Source: Streptomyces coeruleorubidus
GTDB lineage: Bacteria > Actinomycetota > Actinomycetes > Streptomycetales > Streptomycetaceae
Assembly (NCBI RefSeq): GCF_008705135.1
Contig: NZ_CP023694.1
Coordinates: forward strand, 3,887,001-3,951,000
Length of the DNA stretch: 64,000 nucleotides
Reading direction: 5' to 3'
The translations under genes were made by a program, and so were the position numbers. Below, in pieces: positions 24,087 through 33,142 of this stretch. The notes below the pieces were generated by a model. The model was not told where the DNA came from and ran no database searches. It was given only the letters and a program-made list of their open reading frames with translations. The first letter of the stretch is position 1, and each line of letters starts with the position of its first letter.

Positions 24087-24848
24087 TCAGACCTGGTGGG
24101 TCGGCAGCGCGACGATCTGCCGCAGGTTGACCCGGCGCGGGCGGCTGGTCACGTAGGCCACCAGGTCGGCGAGCTCCTCGGCGGACAGCGCGCCCACCTC
24201 GTCCACTATGCCCGCCACCTGCCGTGCCAGTTCCGCGTCGTCGATGTGCGTGCGCAGCTCGCTCTCGACGATCCCGGGCTCGATGTTGGTGACCCGGACG
24301 TCCCGCGGCCCGAACTCGGAGCGCAGGGCCTGCGACAGATGGGTGACGGCGGCCTTGGTCGCGCCGTACACCGCGTAGTTCGGGAAGCTGACGTGCGCGG
24401 CGACGGACGAGATGTTCACGATGTCGGCCGTACGGCCGTCCGCGGCCGCGCCCACCAGGTCGCCGGTGAAGGCGCCGGTGATCCGCAGTACCCCGGCGAC
24501 GTTGGTGTCGAGCATCCGCTGCCACTCGTCGGCGCGCCGGGCGTCGACGGGGTGCGGCAGCATGACGCCGGCGGAGTTGACGACCAGGTCGACGGGCCCG
24601 TACTCGGCGTGGATCCGGTCGGCGGCGTCGGTCACGGACGCCTCGTCGGTGACGTCCGCGACGACGGCCAGGGCCTGCCCGCCGTCGGCGCGGATCTTCC
24701 CGGCGAGCGCCGCCAGCCGTTCCTCACGCCGGGCGAGCAGCGCCACCCGTGCGCCCTGCGCGGCCAGCAGGACGGCGACGGCCTCACCGATCCCGCTCGC
24801 GGCTCCGGTGACGACGGCGGTACGGCCGGCCAGGTTCTCGTACGGCAT
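24087..24848 (-). CDS. Short-chain dehydrogenase/reductase
   Basis: A 253-residue classical SDR: NADP-binding TGAASGIGEA near residue 15, the NSAG motif, catalytic Ser in NISSVAAHVS, and YGATK with the catalytic Tyr and Lys. GAGGGGAC precedes the ATG at 24848. Substrate cannot be told. It is divergent from an XRE-type regulator whose relatives often sit beside SDR genes and control them. Confidence 0.9.
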   Translation of the reverse strand: MPYENLAGRTAVVTGAASGIGEAVAVLLAAQGARVALLARREERLAALAGKIRADGGQALAVVADVTDEASVTDAADRIHAEYGPVDLVVNSAGVMLPHPVDARRADEWQRMLDTNVAGVLRITGAFTGDLVGAAADGRTADIVNISSVAAHVSFPNYAVYGATKAAVTHLSQALRSEFGPRDVRVTNIEPGIVESELRTHIDDAELARQVAGIVDEVGALSAEELADLVAYVTSRPRRVNLRQIVALPTHQV

Positions 24849-24993
24849 GGAGTGTCCCCTCGGTGGTGGCCGGGGCGTCTCCCCGGCCTCGTCCACCACC
24901 CTCGGCTCCCGCTGCGGCCGTACCCAGGGCGCCGCTTTTCCTGGGTCCGGCAGTACCAGGTTCGCCGGCCCCGGGCCGCCTAGGCTCGGGCCC

Positions 24994-25887
24994 ATGGACG
25001 GAGAACTGGGAGACTTCCTGCGCTCGCGCCGCGCCCGTATCCAGCCGGAGGAGGTGGGGCTGACCTCGTACGGCCGCCGCCGTGTCCCGGGTCTGCGTCG
25101 TGAGGAGGTGGCGCAGCTTGCCGGGGTGAGCGTCGACTACTACATCCGTCTCGAGCAGGGCAGGGGTCCTGGGGACCCCTCCCGGACGAAGTCCGGGGGA
25201 GTCTCGGACGCCGTGCTGGACGCGGTCGCGCGGGTGCTGCGGCTGGACGAGGCGGAGCACGAGTACCTGCGGGCGGTGGCCCGGCCCCGTCGGCGGGCCG
25301 AGGGCGGTCCCGACGCGTCCCGGGAATCCGCGCCGCGGGAGGTCGCGGCCACCTCCCGGGTACGTCCGGGTGTCCAGCTCATCCTGGACGGCATGGACCG
25401 CAACCCGGCCTACGTCCTGGACCACCGCATGAACGTCCTCGCCTGGAACGCCCTCGGTGACGCCGTGGTCGGCTTCAGCGACAGGTCCCCCGGCGACCTC
25501 AGCCTGCCCCGCCGCGTCTTCCTCGACCCCGCCGCCCGCGACCTCCACCCGGACTGGCCGGCGATCGCCTCTCAGACGGTCGCCCACCTCCGCCTCAACG
25601 CGGGCCACCACCCGGACGACCCCGCCATGGGCGAACTCGTCGGTGAACTCTCCCGCGCCAGCGCCGACTTCCGCCGGCTGTGGGCCGACCACCTGGTCAA
25701 GCCCTGCGACCACGGCGTGAAGCAGGTCCGGCACCCGGTCGCGGGGCTGCTGACCCTCCCGTTCGAGACCCTCAGGATCCCGGCCGCCCCGGACCAGACG
25801 ATCGTGGCGTACGCGCCGCAGCCCGGCTCGGAGACGGCGGAGCGCCTGGCACTGCTGGGGAGTTGGATGACGAGCCGGGCCGGCTGA
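24994..25887 (+). CDS. XRE-family regulator with MmyB-like ligand-binding domain
   Basis: A 297-residue regulator with an N-terminal helix-turn-helix (GLRREEVAQLAGVSVDYYIR, residues 33-52) and a C-terminal MmyB-type ligand domain from about residue 120 (PAYVLDHRMNVLAWNALGDA). Family members normally read LEQGR..VSDAVL directly; here about 12 extra residues (GPGDPSRTKSGG, 58-69) separate the two. They come from a GC-rich palindromic stretch at 25161-25203. The ATG at 24994 is inferred from alignment of the N-terminus. Probable target: the divergent SDR gene. Confidence 0.85.
   Translation: MDGELGDFLRSRRARIQPEEVGLTSYGRRRVPGLRREEVAQLAGVSVDYYIRLEQGRGPGDPSRTKSGGVSDAVLDAVARVLRLDEAEHEYLRAVARPRRRAEGGPDASRESAPREVAATSRVRPGVQLILDGMDRNPAYVLDHRMNVLAWNALGDAVVGFSDRSPGDLSLPRRVFLDPAARDLHPDWPAIASQTVAHLRLNAGHHPDDPAMGELVGELSRASADFRRLWADHLVKPCDHGVKQVRHPVAGLLTLPFETLRIPAAPDQTIVAYAPQPGSETAERLALLGSWMTSRAG
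25161..25203. repeat. Palindromic element inserted in frame in a regulator gene
   Basis: GGGGACCCCTCCCGGACGAA followed by GTCCGGGGGAG, a self-complementary stretch of a type I know from Streptomyces intergenic regions. Here it lies in the DNA-binding domain coding region without breaking the frame. Confidence 0.5.
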
Positions 25888-25905
25888 CGCCCGCAAAAGA
25901 AAAGC

Positions 25906-25957
25906 GCGGGGACCGCCGCACCCCCTTGACGGGGGGCGGGACGACGGCGGTCCCCGC
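25906..25957 (+). terminator. Nested hairpin after the XRE regulator
   Basis: GCGGGGACCGCCG (25906-25918) pairs exactly with CGGCGGTCCCCGC (25945-25957), with a second CCCCC/GGGGG hairpin inside the loop. Confidence 0.8.
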
Positions 25958-26224
25958 GGAAGACGCGGGCCTGGTCAGGCCGGGCTTGCGCGTCTGTGAC
26001 GTCGGTGGAGGTCCGGGAGCCGCTCCGGAGGTCCTTGACGCCAACGGCGCCGGCCGGGGCGGGGAGCCGCTCCCGCCCTGCCGACACCCACCAATGTGCA
26101 GGACTCGTGTTAAGCGGGTGCTGCGCGAACGTGACGCGCTCGTACCACTTCCGCGAAGTCCACGAAGATCGCGGACGAACGGCAAGTGCGCCCCGTCAAC
26201 GGGTGGTTCACCGGCCGTTCGCCG
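25958..26224. other. Intergenic stretch, nothing recognised
   Basis: Between the terminator and the end of the cystathionine beta-synthase gene. I see no gene, RNA or clear operator. Confidence 0.5.
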
Positions 26225-27613
26225 TCACTTCGCGGACCGGGCGAGGAAGGACAGCAGGTCCTGCCGGCTGACCACACCGGTCGGCTTGCCCTCCACGAGG
26301 ACGATCGCCGCGTCCGCCTTGCCGAGGACGGCCATCAGGTCGGCGACGGGCTCGCCGGAGCCGACCTGGGGCAGCGGGCCGGACATGTGCTTCTCCAGCG
26401 GGTCCTCCAGCGAGGCGCTCTTGCTGAACAGCGCGTCCAGCAGCTCGCGCTCCACGACCGAGCCGACGACCTCGGCCGCCATCACGTCGGGGTGGCCCGC
26501 GCCCGGCTTGACGACCGGCATCTGCGAGACGCCGTACTCGCGCAGCACGTCGATGGCCTGGCCGACGGTCTCCTCCGGGTGCATGTGGACGAGGGAGGGC
26601 ATGCGGTCGCCCTCCTTGTCGGCGAGCACGTCACCGACGCGGGCGCTCGGACCCGCGTCCTCCAGGAAGCCGTAGTCGGCCATCCACTCGTCGTTGAAGA
26701 TCTTGCTGAGGTAGCCGCGGCCGCTGTCCGGCAGCAGGACCACGACGACGTCGTCCGGGCCGAGCCGCTCGGCGACCTCCAGCGCGGCGACGACCGCCAT
26801 GCCGCAGGAGCCGCCCACCAGCAGGCCCTCCTCCTTGGCCAGGCGGCGGGTCATCTGGAAGGAGTCCTTGTCGGACACGGCGACGATCTCGTCCGCGACG
26901 GTACGGTCGTAGGCGGTGGGCCAGAAGTCCTCACCGACGCCCTCGACGAGGTACGGCCGCCCGGACCCGCCGGAGTAGACGGACCCCTCGGGGTCGGCGC
27001 CGATGACCTTCACCTTGCCGTCGCTGACCTCCTTCAGGTAGCGCCCGGTGCCGGAGATGGTGCCGCCGGTGCCCACGCCCGTCACGAAGTGGGTGATCTT
27101 CCCCTCCGTCTGCTCCCACAGCTCGGGGCCGGTGGAGTGGTAGTGGGACAGGGGGTTGTTCGGGTTGGAGTACTGGTCGGGCTTCCAGGCCCCGGGCGTC
27201 TCACGGACCAGCCGGTCGGAGACGTTGTAGTAGGAGTCCGGGTGCTCGGGGTCCACGGCGGTCGGGCAGACGACGACCTCGGCGCCGTACGCGCGCAGCA
27301 CGTTGATCTTGTCGGTGCTCACCTTGTCGGGGCACACGAAGATGCACTTGTACCCCTTCTGCTGCGCCACGATGGCGAGACCCACGCCGGTGTTCCCGCT
27401 GGTCGGCTCGACGATCGTGCCGCCCGGCAGGAGCGCGCCGCTCTCCTCGGCCGCCTCGATCATGCGCAGGGCGATGCGGTCCTTCACGGACCCGCCGGGG
27501 TTGAAGTACTCCACCTTGGCCAGGACGGTCGCCCTGATGCCCTGGGTCACGCTGTTGAGCCTCACCAGCGGGGTGTTGCCGACGAGACTGATCATCGAGT
27601 CGTGGAACTGCAC
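26225..27613 (-). CDS. cbs: Cystathionine beta-synthase
   Basis: A 462-residue PLP enzyme that joins serine and homocysteine, the first step of transsulfuration. The catalytic core has NPGGSVKDR (PLP lysine), PTSGNTG and the phosphate loop GVGTGGTISGTG. Two C-terminal CBS domains follow from about residue 335 (MPSLVHMHPEETVGQAIDVL and EKHMSGPLPQVGSGEPVADL). GTG start at 27613 with CGGAG. The CBS domains distinguish it from plain cysteine synthases, including the one at 15247. Confidence 0.95.
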   Translation of the reverse strand: MQFHDSMISLVGNTPLVRLNSVTQGIRATVLAKVEYFNPGGSVKDRIALRMIEAAEESGALLPGGTIVEPTSGNTGVGLAIVAQQKGYKCIFVCPDKVSTDKINVLRAYGAEVVVCPTAVDPEHPDSYYNVSDRLVRETPGAWKPDQYSNPNNPLSHYHSTGPELWEQTEGKITHFVTGVGTGGTISGTGRYLKEVSDGKVKVIGADPEGSVYSGGSGRPYLVEGVGEDFWPTAYDRTVADEIVAVSDKDSFQMTRRLAKEEGLLVGGSCGMAVVAALEVAERLGPDDVVVVLLPDSGRGYLSKIFNDEWMADYGFLEDAGPSARVGDVLADKEGDRMPSLVHMHPEETVGQAIDVLREYGVSQMPVVKPGAGHPDVMAAEVVGSVVERELLDALFSKSASLEDPLEKHMSGPLPQVGSGEPVADLMAVLGKADAAIVLVEGKPTGVVSRQDLLSFLARSAK

Positions 27614-27770
27614 CGTTGTCTCCGGTTGCCGCAGAAATGGTCTTGGTTGATGCCGCCAGCCTATGGCCTGCCGGTCATCCATGACGGTCGTTCACTCCCT
27701 GTTGAGATTGGGCGACGGTCTGTACGGGGCAAGCACTGGGTGTACGGGTTCGAGGAGGTGGCGGCGACGC

Positions 27771-28796
27771 ATGACGAGCATGTCGAGGGCGCGGGTGGCC
27801 CGGCGGATCGCGGCGGGTGCGGCGTACGGCGGTGGCGGGATCGGGCTGGCCGGGGCGGCAGCCGCCGGGCTGGTGCTGGCGGAGGTGCATTTGGCGCGGC
27901 GCCGGGTGGGCAACGGCATGTCACCCCATGTGCCGAACGCCGACGGCCGGTACGGCCGTACGTACGACGTCCCCGGTGAGGTGCCGCTGCGGCTGACGAT
28001 GCTGGGCGACTCCACGGCCGCCGGCCAGGGCGTGCACCGGGCCGGGCAGACCCCGGGAGCGCTGCTGGCCTCGGGCCTCGCGGCGCTGGCGGAACGCCCG
28101 GTGGAGCTGCGCACGGTGGCGATGCCCGGGGCCCGCTCGGACGACCTGGACCGTCAGGTGGCCCTGGTGCTGGCCGACCCCGATCCGGTCCCCGACATCT
28201 GCGTGATCATGGTCGGCGCGAACGACGTCACCCACCGCATGCCCCCGACCCGCTCGGTGCGCCACCTGTCCTCGGCGGTGCGGCGGCTGCGGACGGCCGG
28301 TGCCGAGGTCGTGGTCGGCACGTGCCCCGACCTGGGCACGATCGAGCCGGTCCAGCAGCCCTTGCGCTGGCTGGCCCGACGGGCCTCGCGCCAGCTGGCG
28401 GCCGCCCAGACGATCGGAGTCGTCGAACAGGGCGGCCGCACCGTGTCCCTGGGCGACCTGCTCGGCCCCGAGTTCGCCGCGAACCCGCGTGAGCTGTTCG
28501 GCCCGGACAGCTACCACCCCTCTGCCGAGGGCTACGCGACGGCGGCGATGGCGGTCCTGCCGACCGTCTGCGCCTCCCTCGGCCTGTGGCCGGCCGAGGA
28601 GGAGCGCCCGGACGCCTCCCGCCGCGAGGGCTTCCTGCCGGTCGCCCGGGCGGCGGCGGAGGCCGCGTCGGAGGCGGGTACGGAGGTCACGGCCGCCATG
28701 CCGAGCGGCCCGAGGGGGCCGTGGGCGCTGCTGAAGCGCCGCAGGCGCCGGCGGGTACCCGAGCAGGAACCGGCTCCCGCCACACCGTCGAGCTGA
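27771..28796 (+). CDS. SGNH/GDSL-family esterase, membrane-anchored
   Basis: A 341-residue hydrolase with an N-terminal hydrophobic segment (GGIGLAGAAAAGLVLAEVHL) that probably anchors or exports it. The SGNH blocks are LGDSTAAGQG (nucleophile Ser), MVGANDVTH (oxyanion Asn) and DSYHPSAEGY (Asp-His pair). A basic Pro-rich tail (LKRRRRRRVPEQE) ends the protein. AGGAGG lies 13 bases before the ATG at 27771, rather far. Divergent from cbs. Substrate unknown; likely a lipid or acyl ester. Confidence 0.88.
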   Translation: MTSMSRARVARRIAAGAAYGGGGIGLAGAAAAGLVLAEVHLARRRVGNGMSPHVPNADGRYGRTYDVPGEVPLRLTMLGDSTAAGQGVHRAGQTPGALLASGLAALAERPVELRTVAMPGARSDDLDRQVALVLADPDPVPDICVIMVGANDVTHRMPPTRSVRHLSSAVRRLRTAGAEVVVGTCPDLGTIEPVQQPLRWLARRASRQLAAAQTIGVVEQGGRTVSLGDLLGPEFAANPRELFGPDSYHPSAEGYATAAMAVLPTVCASLGLWPAEEERPDASRREGFLPVARAAAEAASEAGTEVTAAMPSGPRGPWALLKRRRRRRVPEQEPAPATPSS

Positions 28797-28937
28797 GAAA
28801 GCCCGGGGAGCCGGAAAAAGCAAGCGCTTAGAAAACTGCGGTCAGGGTCACACCGCCACACCCGTGACCCAGGCCATACGTACGGGTAACTTCCCAGACA
28901 GCCCAGCCAGACCACCCGGTACGTCAATGGAGCCGTG

Positions 28938-30155
28938 ATGCCCGAAGCCGTGATCGTCTCAGCCGCCCGCTCCCCCATCGGCCGCGCCGTCAAGGGCTCC
29001 CTCAAGGACCTCCGCCCGGACGACCTCACCGCCACGATCGTCCAGGCCGCCCTGGCCAAGGTCCCCGAGCTGGACCCGAAGGACATCGACGACCTGATGC
29101 TCGGCTGCGGCCTGCCCGGCGGCGAGCAGGGCCACAACCTCGGCCGCATCGTCGCCGTACAGATGGGGATGGACCACCTGCCGGGCTGCACCGTCACCCG
29201 GTACTGCTCCTCCTCCCTCCAGACCTCCCGCATGGCCCTGCACGCCATCAAGGCCGGCGAGGGCGACGTCTTCATCTCGGCCGGCGTCGAGATGGTCTCC
29301 CGCTACGCGTTCGGCAGCTCCGACACCCCGGACACGCACAACCCGCTCTTCGCCGAGGCCGAGGCCCGCACCGCCGCGACCGCCCAGTCCGAGGGCTCCA
29401 CCTGGCACGACCCGCGCGAGGACGGCCTGCTGCCCGACCCGTACATTGCGATGGGCCAGACCGCCGAGAACCTGGCCCGCGCCAAGGGCGTCACCCGCCA
29501 GGACATGGACGAGTTCGGCGTCCGCTCGCAGAACCTCGCCGAAGAGGCCATCAAGAACGGCTTCTGGGAGCGCGAGATCACCCCGGTGACCCTCCCCGAC
29601 GGCACGGTCGTCTCCAAGGACGACGGCCCGCGCGCCGGCGTCACGCTGGACGGCGTCCAGGGCCTCAAGCCGGTCTTCCGCCCCGACGGCCTGGTCACGG
29701 CCGCCAACTGCTGCCCGCTGAACGACGGCGCCGCCGCGCTCGTGATCATGTCCGACACCAAGGCCCGCGAGCTGGGCATCACCCCGCTCGCCCGCATCGT
29801 GTCGACCGGCGTCTCCGGCCTCTCGCCCGAGATCATGGGCCTCGGCCCGGTCGAGGCGAGCAACCAGGCCCTGAAGCGGGCCGGCCTGACCATCGACGAC
29901 ATCGACCTGGTCGAGATCAACGAGGCGTTCGCCGCCCAGGTGATCCCCTCCTACCGCGACCTGGGCATCCCGCTGGAGAAGCTGAACGTCAACGGCGGCG
30001 CCATCGCCGTCGGCCACCCCTTCGGCATGACCGGCGCCCGCATCACGACCACGCTCATCAACTCCCTCCAGTTCCACGACAAGCAGTTCGGCCTGGAGAC
30101 GATGTGCGTCGGCGGCGGCCAGGGCATGGCCATGGTCATCGAGCGCCTGAGCTGA
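28938..30155 (+). CDS. Acetyl-CoA C-acetyltransferase (thiolase)
   Basis: A 405-residue thiolase that condenses two acetyl-CoA or cleaves 3-ketoacyl-CoA. The acyl-accepting Cys is in TRYCSSSLQTSRMA, His in NEAFAAQ and GHPFGMTGAR, and the second active Cys in CVGGGQGMAMV. GTG at 28935 directly precedes the ATG at 28938; either may serve. Followed by a good intrinsic terminator. Biosynthetic versus degradative direction cannot be decided from sequence. Confidence 0.94.
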   Translation: MPEAVIVSAARSPIGRAVKGSLKDLRPDDLTATIVQAALAKVPELDPKDIDDLMLGCGLPGGEQGHNLGRIVAVQMGMDHLPGCTVTRYCSSSLQTSRMALHAIKAGEGDVFISAGVEMVSRYAFGSSDTPDTHNPLFAEAEARTAATAQSEGSTWHDPREDGLLPDPYIAMGQTAENLARAKGVTRQDMDEFGVRSQNLAEEAIKNGFWEREITPVTLPDGTVVSKDDGPRAGVTLDGVQGLKPVFRPDGLVTAANCCPLNDGAAALVIMSDTKARELGITPLARIVSTGVSGLSPEIMGLGPVEASNQALKRAGLTIDDIDLVEINEAFAAQVIPSYRDLGIPLEKLNVNGGAIAVGHPFGMTGARITTTLINSLQFHDKQFGLETMCVGGGQGMAMVIERLS

Positions 30156-30198
30156 GCACCGCACCGTAGCCGCCATAGCACGCGCTGTGAGGCCCCGT

Positions 30199-30237
30199 CC
30201 CAGAACCCCGGAAACCCCGGGGTTCTGGGCTGTTTTG
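30199..30237 (+). terminator. Intrinsic terminator after the thiolase
   Basis: CCCAGAACCCCGG (30199-30211) pairs exactly with 30217-30229, followed by TGTTTTG. Confidence 0.9.
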
Positions 30238-30428
30238 TGATCCAATCTCCCCCAGGATGTGACCTATCTCCCTCTACGCGGAGAGAAGCCCAGGTCACAG
30301 CAGCCCCACCCACGCCCCCGACTCCGAAGCCCTGTCCGTTTCGTGACGTTACGCACTGACAGCTGGTTAGTCCGCCCTTCAAGCTGATGTAGGAAGTCGG
30401 GGGTCGACTTTGAACCGGGAGTACGTCA

Positions 30429-31211
30429 GTGAGCGCCATGCCGATCGCGTTGCTGGTCACCACGGCCGCCACGGGCGCCGTGGGTGTCGCCGTCCTGCGC
30501 ACCGTGCTGCAGCTGCGCCGACAGGTCGCGGCCCTGCACACCGCGCTGGCCGAGAACCGCGCCGCCACCACTCGTGCACTGCTGCCCGCCGCCCGCGCAC
30601 ATGCCGACACCGACGAGATACGGGCCGCCGTGGCGGCGGCGCTCGCGGAGGAACGCGAGCGGGAGCTCGCCGAGGCGCGGGCGTTCTGGGCCGCCCAGGA
30701 GGCCCGTGACGCCTCCGACGCACCGCCCCTGCTGGGTCTGCCCGACGTCGACCTGTTCCTGCCCCGGCAGGCCGATTTCGCGGGTCTGGAGCCGGTGTCC
30801 GAGCCGGGCGCGGACACCGAGGAGCCGGCCGCCGAGTCCCCGGAGCTGGCCGCGGCCCGCCGCCGGCACCCCTCCCACCCGGACTTCGTGCCGACGCAGT
30901 CACCGGTGGCGAACGACCACGAGCGCACGGTCGCCACGCTGGAGGAGCTGGCCGCCTCGCGCGTGGAACTGACGGACGTCCGCCCGGGCCCGCTGGGCAC
31001 CCTCGACGTCTACGTCTTCGCCGACGGCACGACCCTGTGCATGACCCCGGGCCACCGGGAGACGGCGGAGCACCTCGCCGCGGCCCTGCGCGCCGGCCAA
31101 ACCCCGGTCCTCCTGGGCGGCTCCGGCATCTCGGGCGCCTACACCCTGACGTTCGAGTGCGGCGAGGAAAACGTCTACATCCTGGCCGACAGGGTCATAG
31201 CGTCCCTCTAG
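30429..31211 (+). CDS. Actinobacterial protein with N-terminal membrane helix
   Basis: A 260-residue protein. An N-terminal hydrophobic segment (PIALLVTTAATGAVGVAVLR) is followed by an Ala/Glu/Arg-rich helical region that may form a coiled coil (AAVAAALAEERERELAEARA). An acidic linker follows, then a compact C-terminal domain (VYVFADGTTLCMTPGHRETA, SGAYTLTFECGEENVYILAD). GTG at 30429 with GGGAG. I do not recognise the family. Convergent with the gene at 31280. Confidence 0.75.
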   Translation: MSAMPIALLVTTAATGAVGVAVLRTVLQLRRQVAALHTALAENRAATTRALLPAARAHADTDEIRAAVAAALAEERERELAEARAFWAAQEARDASDAPPLLGLPDVDLFLPRQADFAGLEPVSEPGADTEEPAAESPELAAARRRHPSHPDFVPTQSPVANDHERTVATLEELAASRVELTDVRPGPLGTLDVYVFADGTTLCMTPGHRETAEHLAAALRAGQTPVLLGGSGISGAYTLTFECGEENVYILADRVIASL

Positions 31212-31215
31212 GGGA

Positions 31216-31258
31216 GCGCCCCGAAGGGGCGCGGGGAACTGCGCGACCAGCCACGAAC
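31216..31258. repeat. Streptomyces dispersed element with hairpin
   Basis: GCGCCCCGAAGGGGCGC (31216-31232) is a perfect hairpin followed by GGGGAACTGCGCGACCAGCC, a sequence I recognise as repeated many times between Streptomyces genes. It may serve as terminator for the gene ending at 31211. Confidence 0.6.
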
Positions 31259-31279
31259 TACCGGCACCCGCGAACGGCG

Positions 31280-31585
31280 CTAAACCCCCGCCCGCTTCTG
31301 CGCCTCCTCAACCAACCGCACCGCGTCATCGACATCGGCACCACTGGGAATCACCACCGCCAGATCATGCGCGGCAACGGTGATCTGATCTGCCGCTGCA
31401 AACATCCCCGCATCCGGCATCTCCCGAGGCTCCAGCCCCTCGAGCACCTGCGCCCTCCGGGCCAACTCCCGGGCCAGCCCGAGAGCCTCAGCGGCAGCGC
31501 CCCGCTGCAACCGGCTCTGGGGCGCAGCCCTCAAACGATCGGCGAAGTGATCCACCGCACGGGTCAGAGGCGTCGTATCAACCAC
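31280..31585 (-). CDS. Small helical protein, unknown function
   Basis: A 101-residue Ala/Leu-rich helical protein (TPLTRAVDHFADRLRAAPQS; EALGLARELARRAQVLEGLE; HDLAVVIPSGADVDDAVRLV). GTG start at 31585. No domain known to me. Divergent from the DUF4287 gene with about 100 bp between. Confidence 0.7.
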   Translation of the reverse strand: MVDTTPLTRAVDHFADRLRAAPQSRLQRGAAAEALGLARELARRAQVLEGLEPREMPDAGMFAAADQITVAAHDLAVVIPSGADVDDAVRLVEEAQKRAGV

Positions 31586-31686
31586 GCCGCGAGCGTACGC
31601 GTCGCACCGGGACTGTTGCCAACGGGCGAACACTCAGGCACGGTGACCTGAAGGACCGGCTTACATCCCAGCGTCCGGAGGCGCCG

Positions 31687-31917
31687 ATGTCCCAAGTCTT
31701 CTCCGAAGAGACCCATCGCAACATGCTCGCCCGCATCCCCCACTGCACCGGTCGTGAGATCTCCGACTGGCTTCGCACCGTCGAAGAAGGCCCGGCACTC
31801 TTCCGTTTCGAGGAAAAGGTCAGCTGGCTCCGGCACGAACACGACCTCGCGTACGGCCACGCCAAGGCGATCATCCATGAGTACGACCTGAGGAGGGCCG
31901 CGCGCAAACTGCTCTAG
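31687..31917 (+). CDS. DUF4287-type small protein
   Basis: A 76-residue protein with features of DUF4287: an N-terminal helix with TGREISDWLRTVEEGP and a C-terminal KVSWLRHEHDLAYGHAKAII. GGAGG precedes the ATG at 31687. The family is conserved in actinobacteria without a known role. Ends at a shared bidirectional terminator. Confidence 0.82.
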   Translation: MSQVFSEETHRNMLARIPHCTGREISDWLRTVEEGPALFRFEEKVSWLRHEHDLAYGHAKAIIHEYDLRRAARKLL

Positions 31918-31958
31918 GCGCGGACACGTCTCGACGACGGAGCCGCCCGGCAGACGCC

Positions 31959-31988
31959 GAAGGGCCCCGGCCGGAGCCGGGGCCCTTC
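31959..31988. terminator. Bidirectional hairpin
   Basis: GAAGGGCCCCGG (31959-31970) pairs perfectly with CCGGGGCCCTTC (31977-31988) between two convergent genes. Confidence 0.85.
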
Positions 31989-32007
31989 GCGCACGACGCG
32001 TCGCAGA

Positions 32008-32916
32008 CTAGTCGTTGCTGTTGAGGATCGAGATGAGCCTCAGGAACTCCAGGTAGATCCACACCAGCGTCAGCGTGAGACCGAAGGCCGCGAGCCACGC
32101 CTCCTCACGGGGGGCGCCGTAGGCGACTCCGTCCTCGACCTGCTTGAAGTCCAGGGCGAGGAAGCAGGCGCCGAGGATGATGCCGACGATTCCGAAGATG
32201 ACACCCATGGCACCGCTGCGGAAGCCGAGGCCGTCACCGCCGCCGAACACCGCGAACAGCAGGTTCACCATCATCAGCATGATGAAGCCGAGCGCGGCCG
32301 CCATCACGAAGCCGTAGAAGCGGCGGTTGACGCGGATCCAGCCGGCCTTGTAGGCGATCAGCACACCGGCGAAGACCGCCATCGTGCCGATCACGGCCTG
32401 CATGGCCGCGCCGTCGGCGATGCGGCTGTCGACGATGTTGGACACGACGCCGAGGAAGACACCCTCGAACGCGGCGTACGTCAGGATCAGCGCGGGCGAG
32501 GCCTTGCGCTTGAAGGACTGGACGAACGCCAGGACCATGCCGATCAGCGCGGCGCCGATACCGATGCCGTAGCTACGGCTGATGTTGGCGTCGTCGACCG
32601 GCAGCAGGGCCCAGGAGAGCGCCGCGGTGAGGATGAGCACACCGAGCGTGCTCGCCGTGCGCAGGACGACGTCGTCGATGGTCATCCGGCCGGTGGTGGC
32701 CGGGGCCTGCGGCGGCGCGCCGTGCTGCACGTCCTGCTGGGCGTAAGGGTTCTGCGCGTACGGGTTCTGCGCGTAGGGGTTGCCCGTCGGCTGCGCGTAC
32801 GGGTTGCCCTGGGTGGCGACAGCGGGACCCCCGGCCTGCGGCGCGGTGTTGAAGCCCGCGTAGCCGTTGTCGCGGCTGAACCCCCGTCGCGAGAAGACCG
32901 GGTTTCTGCTCCTCAT
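32008..32916 (-). CDS. Bax inhibitor-1/YccA family membrane protein
   Basis: A 302-residue protein. The first 75 residues are soluble and contain repeated NPYAQ units (five copies of NPYA, three nearly back to back). Seven membrane helices follow from about residue 85 (TLGVILTAALSWALLP-type start; last helix AAFGLTLTLVWIYLEFLRLI). The helices and the acidic residues between them match the BI-1/YccA family, which includes pH-gated calcium-leak channels. GGAGGAG precedes the ATG at 32916. No linked partner. Confidence 0.9.
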   Translation of the reverse strand: MRSRNPVFSRRGFSRDNGYAGFNTAPQAGGPAVATQGNPYAQPTGNPYAQNPYAQNPYAQQDVQHGAPPQAPATTGRMTIDDVVLRTASTLGVLILTAALSWALLPVDDANISRSYGIGIGAALIGMVLAFVQSFKRKASPALILTYAAFEGVFLGVVSNIVDSRIADGAAMQAVIGTMAVFAGVLIAYKAGWIRVNRRFYGFVMAAALGFIMLMMVNLLFAVFGGGDGLGFRSGAMGVIFGIVGIILGACFLALDFKQVEDGVAYGAPREEAWLAAFGLTLTLVWIYLEFLRLISILNSND

Positions 32917-33142
32917 TTCACTCCTCCATGGCCAACACTGCGTGACCTTGGCTCAAGAGTAATAGGTAGGCAAAGGAATGACCCTAGTGCTTGGGGAGGA
33001 TCTTTCCCTCGTCGTGCTGCGCAACACGCTACGCGGCTTCGTGATTCCCCTCATCGGAGGGGGTCATTCATCACCAAGCTGCGACACGTCCGGAACCGGA
33101 CGGAGATCACCCGCTGACGCCGCCCTTACGCCACCCGGGACA

